Shown one piece after another: positions 18,442-26,043 of a stretch of DNA of 64,000 nt. A program made the position numbers and the translations under genes. The stretch covers positions 310,001-374,000 of the forward strand of contig NZ_PQBZ01000013.1 of assembly GCF_002964665.1 (NCBI RefSeq), in the 5' to 3' direction. Numbering within the stretch: position 1 is the stretch's first letter; every line of letters begins with the position of its first letter. Source of the stretch: Pseudoalteromonas sp. T1lg23B. GTDB lineage: Bacteria; Pseudomonadota; Gammaproteobacteria; Enterobacterales; Alteromonadaceae. The notes below the pieces were generated by a model that was given only the letters and a program-made list of their open reading frames with translations, did not search any database and was not told the origin of the DNA.

Positions 18442-19365
18442 ATGAAAGATGTCATGGAATTGAACACCAGCAAATCAGTTTGGAGTCATTTACTGGTACT
18501 TGTTTGGCCAGCGGTGATGGCGGCTTCTCTGGCGATGTATTGGTGGCTAATCGGACCGATGGCGATGTCCTACGAAATGGCCATACAGTTTCATTTTTTG
18601 GGGCTTATGGTCGGGATTTTCATTTTGGAGTTGATCATTCCTTATCACAAGAGTTGGAATAAATATGACCGCCAAGGATGGAATGATTTTCTCTACAATA
18701 TTACCTTCCCCGTCGCACAAATTGGCGCCACGGTTGTCGCGCTTGCAGTGGTGGGCGCACAAGCAGCACCGGGCAGTGAAAGTTTGTTCAACATGAACCT
18801 ACCGTTTGTACTTGAGCTGGCCATTATGATCCTCATCGTTGATCTCATTTGGTACATATGTCATCGCTCATTCCATACCTTGCCTATGTTATGGAAGTTT
18901 CACTCGCTGCATCACAATAGCCACCAATTGCACGTATTGAACAATGCGCGTGTGCATCCGTTGGAAGTGTTTACTTTCTTCTTGCCGATTATGCTTGTGG
19001 TGTCGGTGATTGATGTACCTGCAGCATTATTGAATTGGTACTTTGCGTTTCAACTGACGGTGGGCCTATTAACCCATTCCAATGTTGCCGTCAGAAGCGG
19101 CTGGTTGTCTTACGTCTTTAATACACCTGAGTTGCATCATTGGCATCACAGTAAAATCAGAGATGAACATGACAACAACTATGGTTCCGTGTCTATGATT
19201 TGGGATCATATTTTTGGCTCTTACCTTAATCCAAAAGATCGTATGGCTTCGAAGGAAATAGGGGTAAGCACTTACGTACCTGAAGGGTGGTTTAGTCAGC
19301 TATGGGCACCGCTTAAACGCGGAACTACAGCCAAAGCGCCCGCGCCAAGCATTGTTGAGAAGTAA
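18442..19365 (+). CDS. Sterol desaturase / fatty acid hydroxylase family protein
   Basis: This 307-residue membrane protein has four or more hydrophobic spans and the histidine clusters of the FA_hydroxylase family: ICHRSFH, HSLHHNSHQLH and LHHWHHSK. Members hydroxylate or desaturate sterols, sphingoid bases and fatty chains with a di-iron centre. The start is the ATG at 18442, preceded by AAAGGAGG at 18425-18432; a longer in-frame extension upstream overlaps the desaturase and lacks such a site. Saxitoxin clusters also contain a sterol-desaturase-like enzyme (SxtD), and sphingoid C4-hydroxylases are in this superfamily, so chain or amino-ketone hydroxylation is plausible. Confidence 0.85.
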   Translation: MKDVMELNTSKSVWSHLLVLVWPAVMAASLAMYWWLIGPMAMSYEMAIQFHFLGLMVGIFILELIIPYHKSWNKYDRQGWNDFLYNITFPVAQIGATVVALAVVGAQAAPGSESLFNMNLPFVLELAIMILIVDLIWYICHRSFHTLPMLWKFHSLHHNSHQLHVLNNARVHPLEVFTFFLPIMLVVSVIDVPAALLNWYFAFQLTVGLLTHSNVAVRSGWLSYVFNTPELHHWHHSKIRDEHDNNYGSVSMIWDHIFGSYLNPKDRMASKEIGVSTYVPEGWFSQLWAPLKRGTTAKAPAPSIVEK

Positions 19366-19379
19366 GGAGTACTTTGATT

Positions 19380-21065
19380 ATGCAGCAACAAGGAGTTTCT
19401 CAAGTGCTGGCGCAACATGCTCAGTTGCTAGGTGATAAAAAGGCGTATAGTTACTATGCGCCGCGCGCTACGCGCCCCACATCTATCACCTACCGACGCC
19501 TACATGAGCGTGCGTGCGCTATCGCCGACCTTGCCACACAGCATCAGCTAGCTGGTAAATATGCATTATTAATGTATCCACCGGGGCTGGAATTTGTGGA
19601 AGCATTTTTTGGCTGTATGTATGGCAATATGTCGGCCATACCCATGTACATTCCTCCGGGTAATGAGCCAGATAATCGTCTGCGTTCAATCACCAGCGGA
19701 ATTGATGTGGCGGTGGTGTTTACCACACGAGACAAGGCTGAACAGGTTGGCTATCAATTGGAAAAATTGTTCGATGGCAAAGACTACAAAATTATTTGTA
19801 CTGACGCAGTGCGTGCATTTGATTTTGAGGGGGTTATGCCGGAGCTGTCATTCGATGTTCCGCCTTTGATCCAGTTTACCTCTGGCTCGACCGCAAACCC
19901 CAAAGGGGTCATTGTAGGGCATGACAACCTGCTGGCAAATTTACAAATGATCCAACGTGGATTTGCTAAACATGCCCAATTACGCACAGATGAAACATCG
20001 GTTAGCTGGTTACCATTTTTCCATGATATGGGCTTGATCTGGAGTATTTTGTATCCAGTGTATACCGGCGGCAGTGCCGTATTGATGTCTCCCAATGATT
20101 TTCTTCACAACCCCAGCAAATGGCTACAGCTGATGTCGAAGTATTCAGCAAGTGTTAGCGGCGCGCCCAATTTTGCTTATGACTACTGTGTTACGCGCAT
20201 CAGAGATGAACAATTAGAAGGCGTTGACTTAAGCAGTTGGCAGGTGGCTTTTAATGGTTCAGAGATGATCCGTGCGACCACTATTAAGCGCTTTATTGAG
20301 CGATTTAGTCCGTATGGTTTTGCTCATAATGCCCCGTTCTTCTGTTACGGCATGGCGGAAACCACGCTCTATGTGGCGGGTGAAACGGGCGTGATAGCAG
20401 AGCAGGGACTAACGCAATTGAATGTCAGTGTGGGTAAAGCTGATGAGCTGGCCGAAGTCATCATCGTTGATGAGCAAAAGCATAAGCTTGCTGAGGGGGA
20501 AACAGGTGAGATCTGGGTGCGAGGGCCGCATGTTGCAAAAGGTTATATCAACAACCCCAAAGCGACGGCAGATACCTTTCAAGCAACGCTGGATGACAGC
20601 GACAGTGAACAGACCTATCTCAGAACTGGAGATTTGGGGTATCTAAACGATGGCAAGTTACATGTGGTTGGCCGACTGAAAAACATGTTGATTGTCAACG
20701 GTAAGAACTACTACGGGGAAGAGATTGAGTACTTTGTTTCAAAATCGCGGGATTACTTCGTTGAAACAGGAGCTTGTCTGATTCAGGTCAATGAGGGCTT
20801 AGAAGATGCTGAGGTGATTTTTATCCAAGAAATTCAAAAGTCTAGACTTGATGAAGTCAATGGGCAATTACCCCAGTTAGAGGCGTTGGCGGTGACGCTC
20901 AGTGGTCAAATCCTCAGTGAATATAAGCTGGCAGTACATCGGTTTATTTTCTTGGGGACAAGTCGATTGCCTCGTACATCAAGCGGAAAAATTGACCGTG
21001 CTCGAGCCCACGAGGTGACGTCGCCGCAGTTGTTCAATCATGTACTTGATGTGTATACGCGATAA
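19380..21065 (+). CDS. Fatty acyl-AMP ligase (first copy)
   Basis: This 561-residue ANL-superfamily adenylating enzyme activates a fatty acid as acyl-AMP and loads it on an ACP. Motifs are the P-loop FTSGSTANPKG (about residue 167), the Tyr-Gly-Met-Ala-Glu block (FCYGMAETTLY), RTGDLGYL, GRLKNMLIVNGKNYYGEEIE and the C-terminal lysine SSGKIDR. The SWLPFFHDMGL and SGAPNFAYDYCV phrases are typical of FAALs rather than CoA ligases. The ATG at 19380, 10 bases after AAGGAG, is chosen over a TTG at 19374. Likely partners are the ACP domain of the oxoamine synthase or the stand-alone ACP at 31611. A second FAAL follows at 29816. Confidence 0.9.
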   Translation: MQQQGVSQVLAQHAQLLGDKKAYSYYAPRATRPTSITYRRLHERACAIADLATQHQLAGKYALLMYPPGLEFVEAFFGCMYGNMSAIPMYIPPGNEPDNRLRSITSGIDVAVVFTTRDKAEQVGYQLEKLFDGKDYKIICTDAVRAFDFEGVMPELSFDVPPLIQFTSGSTANPKGVIVGHDNLLANLQMIQRGFAKHAQLRTDETSVSWLPFFHDMGLIWSILYPVYTGGSAVLMSPNDFLHNPSKWLQLMSKYSASVSGAPNFAYDYCVTRIRDEQLEGVDLSSWQVAFNGSEMIRATTIKRFIERFSPYGFAHNAPFFCYGMAETTLYVAGETGVIAEQGLTQLNVSVGKADELAEVIIVDEQKHKLAEGETGEIWVRGPHVAKGYINNPKATADTFQATLDDSDSEQTYLRTGDLGYLNDGKLHVVGRLKNMLIVNGKNYYGEEIEYFVSKSRDYFVETGACLIQVNEGLEDAEVIFIQEIQKSRLDEVNGQLPQLEALAVTLSGQILSEYKLAVHRFIFLGTSRLPRTSSGKIDRARAHEVTSPQLFNHVLDVYTR

Positions 21066-21140
21066 AGATATTGGCCTTGTTCGCACCTAGAACAAAGGGT
21101 GTCATGAACGAGCGTAGCAAAAGTTAAAAGGAAAATTTGC

Positions 21141-21635
21141 ATGGTAAGGTTGTTGAAAATTGTACTGATGTTTTGTGTCAGTTGTTGGGGGTTTGTTGGT
21201 GTACTGAGTAACTTGATGGACTATGCGCCAGGCTTGGAGCAGGTCAGATATGTACTGAGTATGGAAGGGGCAGCAGACACCCCAGGTATCGAGTGGCGCA
21301 GTATCCATTCACCTGTGATAGCGACACTCGGATTTGCGATGATTTATTTATCTAAGTTTGCAACTGGCACAGTGTGCTTGTTTGCAGCCTACAAGATGTT
21401 TGCAGCACGCAATGATGATACGGCTTTTGAAGCCGCTAAGCAGTGGGGAATATTTGGTTGTGGCATAAGTGTAGTGATGTTGTTTTTGGGTTTTATTGTC
21501 ATAGCAGGCGAATATTTTGAGTATTGGCGAGTGCCAACTTTGGGGATGATCACCCACCACTATGCATTTATCTACACCATGTGTTTGATGAGCTTTATTT
21601 TGTTTCTACAAAGCCCTGAAAAGCATACTAAATAA
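21141..21635 (+). CDS. DUF2165-family small membrane protein
   Basis: This 164-residue protein has four predicted membrane spans (about residues 5-24, 62-84, 105-127 and 138-158) and matches my memory of DUF2165, a family of predicted small integral membrane proteins without known function. The long second stretch (residues about 28-58) would be periplasmic. It sits inside the cluster with AAAAGGAAA as ribosome-binding site. A role in organising the membrane-bound desaturase and hydroxylase, or in export, is possible but not shown. Confidence 0.65.
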   Translation: MVRLLKIVLMFCVSCWGFVGVLSNLMDYAPGLEQVRYVLSMEGAADTPGIEWRSIHSPVIATLGFAMIYLSKFATGTVCLFAAYKMFAARNDDTAFEAAKQWGIFGCGISVVMLFLGFIVIAGEYFEYWRVPTLGMITHHYAFIYTMCLMSFILFLQSPEKHTK

Positions 21636-21659
21636 TTCAAGAGATTACGGATAACGATT

Positions 21660-22787
21660 ATGGATAACAAAAAATTTCCGACCAAAGCTTGGTATGCCGC
21701 TGGCTGGAGTCATGAGATCAATAATGAATTACCTCTAAAAAGAAAGATATTAGGCAGTCAGATCATATTTTTTAGGGATCTGGAAAACAAGGTGGTTGCC
21801 CTTGATGCGATGTGTCCTCACCGAGGTGCTGACTTGGGAATTGGTAAAGTTGTTAACGGCAATATTCAATGCCCGTTTCATGGCTGGGAGTTTAATGGCG
21901 CAGGGAAGTGTGCGGCAATTCCATCTCAGTGCCCATCAAAAAATATTCCTAACAACGCGAAGGTGAATTCCTATCATGTTGTTGAAAGTCAGGGCATTAT
22001 TTGGATTTGGGGGGAGAAAAGTGCGCCGAGCGATCCAAATCCTCCTCATTACTACTTTTTGGAAGAAGATTACGGTCGAGGTATGCGTCGCGTAAGAGAT
22101 ATTCCTATTTTTGCCAATGCACCATTTTTAAGTGTGGTGGAAAATGCCATCGACAATACTCACCCTCCGTTTATTCATCCCGGCACACTTGCGGGTGAAC
22201 CACCTAGAGTGGCTGATCAGGTGATCCGTTATGACGACGATATGCGCGGTTACTGGGGTCAATTAGACCCAAGCGATCCAATCCATGATGATGTAAAAGG
22301 CACCGAAGGCATGTTGGGGCTTAGTCGTCGTTTATTGGGGGTAACTAGATTAGATCGTGAAAAGTGTTACTTCCGCTTCGACCTAGGTGGAGTGGTGTAC
22401 TTCTATGACCGATTTGTATCCGGACACGAGCAAGTTGCATTATTTATGGTTACGCCAGCGGATGATACTCAATCATGGTTCTTTGGTGAACACGTTCGTT
22501 CATTCGCCAAAAATGCACTGGTGGATTACATCATCAAGAAATGGGTTAGACAGCTAAATGGTGAAGATGTTGAGCATGTTGAGCTAATGCTTTCATCACA
22601 ACAAACCTATGGCATCGACAAGCCGGTAAGTGTGATTGCAGATAGACCTGCGCTTGCCTTCAGACGGGTATTTTTCAGAAATATTCCAGACGAAGATGAG
22701 CAGCAGGTGCAAGGTGCAGCAGATGCAAAATCAGTTGCAAAGCACGATGCAGAACATGAAGTAATTGCTGATACATCCAGCTCTTAA
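21660..22787 (+). CDS. Rieske non-heme iron oxygenase (first copy)
   Basis: This 375-residue oxygenase has a Rieske [2Fe-2S] site C52-x-H54 / C71-x2-H74 (MCPHRGADLG, QCPFHGWEFNG). A mononuclear iron site follows in ENAIDNTHPPFIHPGTLAGE (D165, H168, H173). The short spacing D-x2-H-x4-H and the DNTHPPFIH phrase place it with the PaO/VanA-like group, which also contains the saxitoxin oxygenases SxtT and SxtH. It probably hydroxylates or oxidatively cyclises a pathway intermediate. No dedicated ferredoxin or reductase is encoded nearby, so electrons must come from elsewhere. The last 35 or so residues are a low-complexity Ala/Asp/Glu/Gln tail. Confidence 0.88.
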   Translation: MDNKKFPTKAWYAAGWSHEINNELPLKRKILGSQIIFFRDLENKVVALDAMCPHRGADLGIGKVVNGNIQCPFHGWEFNGAGKCAAIPSQCPSKNIPNNAKVNSYHVVESQGIIWIWGEKSAPSDPNPPHYYFLEEDYGRGMRRVRDIPIFANAPFLSVVENAIDNTHPPFIHPGTLAGEPPRVADQVIRYDDDMRGYWGQLDPSDPIHDDVKGTEGMLGLSRRLLGVTRLDREKCYFRFDLGGVVYFYDRFVSGHEQVALFMVTPADDTQSWFFGEHVRSFAKNALVDYIIKKWVRQLNGEDVEHVELMLSSQQTYGIDKPVSVIADRPALAFRRVFFRNIPDEDEQQVQGAADAKSVAKHDAEHEVIADTSSS

Positions 22788-22807
22788 TAGCAAGTAACAC
22801 AACGGTT

Positions 22808-22860
22808 TCTGACAGATGAGCGGAGCTATTCACAAGACTCCGCTCAGGTTCGCTGTCAGA
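22808..22860 (+). promoter_or_regulatory. Long stem-loop between the two Rieske genes
   Basis: Two nested perfect inverted repeats, TCTGACAG / CTGTCAGA outside and GAGCGGAG / CTCCGCTC inside, form one long hairpin in the 193-base gap. No U-run follows, so it is more likely an mRNA-processing or stability element than a full terminator. It may separate the expression of the two oxygenase genes. Confidence 0.5.
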
Positions 22861-22980
22861 GATAAAAAGTAACGTGGTGTGAGACTTAGAAATAATGGCC
22901 TTGAATAATGACAAGCAAAAGTCGAGCAATTTCTAAGTCTTACAAGTCATTATCTAGCAAAGTCACCAAGGAGGTGCAGT

Positions 22981-24078
22981 ATGAAGGACGTTAAGTCATT
23001 AGGATTAAATCGCGAAGCCTACTTCAGCGAAGAATGGTTTGCCAAAGAACAAAAAAATGTATTTGCACAAAACTGGAGTTTTGTTGGTGTAGTAAATGAT
23101 GTGAAAAACAACGGCGACTACATCTGTACAACGGTTGGTAACTTACCCCTGTTTGTGATCCGAGATAGCCAAGGTGAACTCAGAGCATTTCATAATATTT
23201 GTCGTCACCGTGGCACCGTGATGCTACGTGATTCTGGCAACATTAGCAGCGCGATTGAATGTGGCTACCACTGCTGGCGTTATGATTTAACGGGCGAGCT
23301 TCGTTCTATTCCACAGCAGTCAAAACAATTTAGCCGCGTTGATAAAAAAGAGCTTTCACTTTATCCAGCCGCCGTTAACGTTTTCAAGAGTATGATCTTC
23401 ATTCATCCAGACCCAGACAACGCACCTGATTTTACGCAGTGGATAGGCGAGTTTGGGCAGCACTTTGGACCTTATGACCTTAGTGAACTTGAGCAAATAC
23501 ATAGCGTTAACTATGATATGAAGGCAAATTGGAAGCTATTTATTGAAAACCACATCGAAAGTTATCACCTATGGTACGCCCATAAAAACTCGATCCTAGG
23601 ATTGGATCATAAAAACCAGGTGAATTACTACTACAATGGTCACTGGTCGTTTTTTCAACCCACTTTGGTGGAAGGAAAAATGGCGGAGTTCGAAAAATAC
23701 TTACCTTCTAAAATTATTGCCCCTAACGAGACGTGGTTTGGTTCTGGGGATCACATGATTTACCCCAATTTGGGTGTGGTAACTGGGGCAAAGTTTGTTG
23801 CCATGTTGAAAGCCGTGCCAACCTCAGCAACGACCAGTCAGGTTCAGATCCGAGTGTTTGGTAAGTTTATGGATGAAGGTGAGGAAGACCAAGGCCAGTA
23901 CTACGAAGATGCTGGAAGCAGTGAAGAGTTTAACGTTAACCAAGAAGACATTGATTTATGTGAGCGTGTTCAGCAAGGCATGATGTCTGATGTAGGTGGA
24001 ATTGGTGCACTGGCTGAGGATTATGAGCAGTCAATTAAACATTTTCACGACAAGTATTTAACGGAGATGGCGGAGTAA
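22981..24078 (+). CDS. Rieske non-heme iron oxygenase (second copy, different subfamily)
   Basis: This 365-residue oxygenase has a Rieske site C74-x-H76 / C94-x2-H97 (ICRHRGTVML, ECGYHCWRYD) and an iron-binding segment NWKLFIENHIESYHLWYAH (E193, H196, H201). The CRHRG...CGYHxW pattern is that of ring-hydroxylating oxygenase alpha subunits of the choline monooxygenase/phthalate type, distinct from the PaO-like first enzyme. The two are therefore not a recent duplication and probably perform different oxidations. It is preceded by a strong AAGGAGG. No beta subunit gene is present. Confidence 0.87.
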   Translation: MKDVKSLGLNREAYFSEEWFAKEQKNVFAQNWSFVGVVNDVKNNGDYICTTVGNLPLFVIRDSQGELRAFHNICRHRGTVMLRDSGNISSAIECGYHCWRYDLTGELRSIPQQSKQFSRVDKKELSLYPAAVNVFKSMIFIHPDPDNAPDFTQWIGEFGQHFGPYDLSELEQIHSVNYDMKANWKLFIENHIESYHLWYAHKNSILGLDHKNQVNYYYNGHWSFFQPTLVEGKMAEFEKYLPSKIIAPNETWFGSGDHMIYPNLGVVTGAKFVAMLKAVPTSATTSQVQIRVFGKFMDEGEEDQGQYYEDAGSSEEFNVNQEDIDLCERVQQGMMSDVGGIGALAEDYEQSIKHFHDKYLTEMAE

Positions 24079-24129
24079 ATAACGCCGCCTATTTCAAAGT
24101 AAACCAATAGAAATAAAGGATTAATTGTG

Positions 24130-24762
24130 ATGATTAAATTATATGGTAACCCCTATTCCAGAGCTAACCGTGTTAGATGGGCGCTTGAGGAAATGAATGT
24201 ACCGTATCAAGAAGAGTTGACCAAATTGGGCAGCGAAGGTACCGGTTCAGAGCAGTTTCGAGCAATCAATCCAAATGCCCGCATCCCTGTTATTGATGAT
24301 GCCGGTCTAGTGCTGTTTGAGTCAGTACCCATTTGTCTTTATCTGGCTAAAAAGTACGGTGCTGACACACTGTATGTTGATGATGTGCACGACGAGGCTA
24401 TTTTACTACAGTGGTCTGTCTGGGCGATGACGGAGCTGGAAAGCCACATTGAAGTTGCTTCATTACATCTAACTTGGTTTGACGAAAGTATCAGAGACCC
24501 TAAAGTTGCTGACAAAGAGCAAGGCGAAGTAATGCGCTGTTTGAACATGCTTGAAAAAGCGATTGAAAAAACAGGATTTTTGGTTGGTAGCCACTTTACG
24601 ATTGCCGATCTTATCGTCAGCGAGGTACTGACAAATGTGGTTCACGCTAAGGTAGATTTAAAACCTTTCCCGAAACTAAACAGTTATTTGCAAAACAACT
24701 TGTCGAAACCATCGGCGAAGGCGGCGTTTGCCCCTGATGTGATTGAGCCAGTATTGGGCTAG
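24130..24762 (+). CDS. Glutathione S-transferase family protein
   Basis: This 210-residue protein starts at the ATG at 24130, 9 bases after AAAGGA. It has an N-terminal thioredoxin fold with the GST motif LYGNPYSRANRVRWALEEM, the NPNARIPVI cis-proline loop and the FESVPICLYLAKKYG glutathione-contact segment (here ES-V rather than the common ES-R). An all-helical C-terminal domain follows. GSTs in biosynthetic clusters either form C-S bonds or isomerise intermediates, or detoxify the reactive product. Which applies here is open. A hairpin follows directly. Confidence 0.82.
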   Translation: MIKLYGNPYSRANRVRWALEEMNVPYQEELTKLGSEGTGSEQFRAINPNARIPVIDDAGLVLFESVPICLYLAKKYGADTLYVDDVHDEAILLQWSVWAMTELESHIEVASLHLTWFDESIRDPKVADKEQGEVMRCLNMLEKAIEKTGFLVGSHFTIADLIVSEVLTNVVHAKVDLKPFPKLNSYLQNNLSKPSAKAAFAPDVIEPVLG

Positions 24763-24776
24763 TTGTAAAAGCGTTA

Positions 24777-24800
24777 AGGGCTTGTCTGCGGACAAGCCCT
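24777..24800 (+). terminator. Stem-loop after the GST gene
   Basis: A perfect 10-bp stem (AGGGCTTGTC / GACAAGCCCT) with a TGCG loop begins 15 bases after the GST stop. The following ATTTAG is a poor U-tract, so termination is probably partial and transcription may continue into the glycosylase gene. Confidence 0.5.
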
Positions 24801-24825
24801 ATTTAGTGAGGAAGTGGAGTGTTAT

Positions 24826-26004
24826 ATGGAGCAGTTTGAGCAACTAAGGCGTATTACGCTGGCCAAACAAGGGTTACTGTCAGAGGTCGAGTCGACAGAT
24901 GGCTTGCAAGCAAGCAAACTTGTTATTGAGCATTTGGGCTATGTGCAAATTGATACGCTAAGTGTTGTTGAGCGCGCCCACAATCATGTGTTGTGGAGTC
25001 GCGTACCTAACTACAACCCAGACTACCTCAATCAATTAATTACGGAACAAAGCATTTTTGAATATTGGTATCACGCTGCGGCGTACTTACCGATGCAAGA
25101 CTACCGATTCGCTTTGATACAAATGAACAGCATACGTAATGGGGAAAACCGATACTTTCAAAGTACCCAAACCAAGATGATGAAAGACGTGCTAGCGCAG
25201 GTTAAATCTGAGGGGCCATTGCGACTGCGAGATATTGATAAAAAAGGTGGCAGCAAAGGCAGTTGGTGGAGCTATGGACCGGGTAAACGCGCAGTGGAGC
25301 ATCTGTTTATGCGTGGTGAACTAATGGTGTGTAAGCGTAACGGTATGGAAAAAGTCTATGACTTGCCAGAACGCTGTTTGCCAAGCGGTTTGAACGTAAG
25401 CACACCATCACTGTACGAGTACGCAGAGTATTTGTTTAATACCACCAAAAGAGCCCATGGTGTGTTCAATTGGAAGCAACTCGTGCATTTACGACCCGGT
25501 AAAGCGCTCAGAGAAGTCATGCGGCAACTTCTTAATGACCACATTCAAGCTGGAGATATTACGGTCATCAAACATAGCAAGGGCAAAGAACTTTACGTTG
25601 ATACCCACACCCTTGAGCAACCCATTCAATGTAAGAAGGTGGTGAAGATTTTGTCGCCTTTTGACAATTTAGTTATCCACCGAGAGCGACTCAATGAGTT
25701 GTTCGGTTTTGATTACAAAATAGAGTGTTACGTCGCTCAAGACAAAAGAAAGTACGGTTATTTTTGTTTACCTATTTTGTTTGGTGATCAGCTTGTAGGG
25801 CGCATTGATTGTAAAGCCCATCGTAGTGAGCAGCGTTTTGAAGTATTGAGCTTACATTTAGAGGACTTGGCGTTTGATAGGCAGGAGTTCTTCTCTTTGC
25901 TGATCAAAGAATTAGAGAAGTTCGCTGGCTTTAATGGATGCCCGATATTGGATAAAAAAGTTGTCGATAAAAGCTACCGAAAACAGTTAGCACTATCGGC
26001 ATAA
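24826..26004 (+). CDS. YcaQ/AlkX-type DNA glycosylase (HTH_42 family), candidate self-resistance gene
   Basis: This 392-residue protein of the winged-helix HTH_42 family has the catalytic-type motif Q41-I42-D43 in LGYVQIDTLSVVERAHNHVL followed by WSRVPNY. That Gln-hydrophobic-Asp pattern is the one described for YcaQ (AlkX), which removes nucleobases cross-linked or alkylated by nitrogen-mustard-like agents. Homologues occur in Streptomyces clusters for DNA-alkylating products, where they protect the producer. The ATG at 24826 is used because GGAG lies 6 bases before it. Its location inside the cluster suggests that the product or an intermediate alkylates DNA. A housekeeping repair role is the alternative. 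Confidence 0.82.
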   Translation: MEQFEQLRRITLAKQGLLSEVESTDGLQASKLVIEHLGYVQIDTLSVVERAHNHVLWSRVPNYNPDYLNQLITEQSIFEYWYHAAAYLPMQDYRFALIQMNSIRNGENRYFQSTQTKMMKDVLAQVKSEGPLRLRDIDKKGGSKGSWWSYGPGKRAVEHLFMRGELMVCKRNGMEKVYDLPERCLPSGLNVSTPSLYEYAEYLFNTTKRAHGVFNWKQLVHLRPGKALREVMRQLLNDHIQAGDITVIKHSKGKELYVDTHTLEQPIQCKKVVKILSPFDNLVIHRERLNELFGFDYKIECYVAQDKRKYGYFCLPILFGDQLVGRIDCKAHRSEQRFEVLSLHLEDLAFDRQEFFSLLIKELEKFAGFNGCPILDKKVVDKSYRKQLALSA

Positions 26005-26043
26005 ATATTTATAAGTCGTGAAAACATAAAAGGAAATTCGTTT

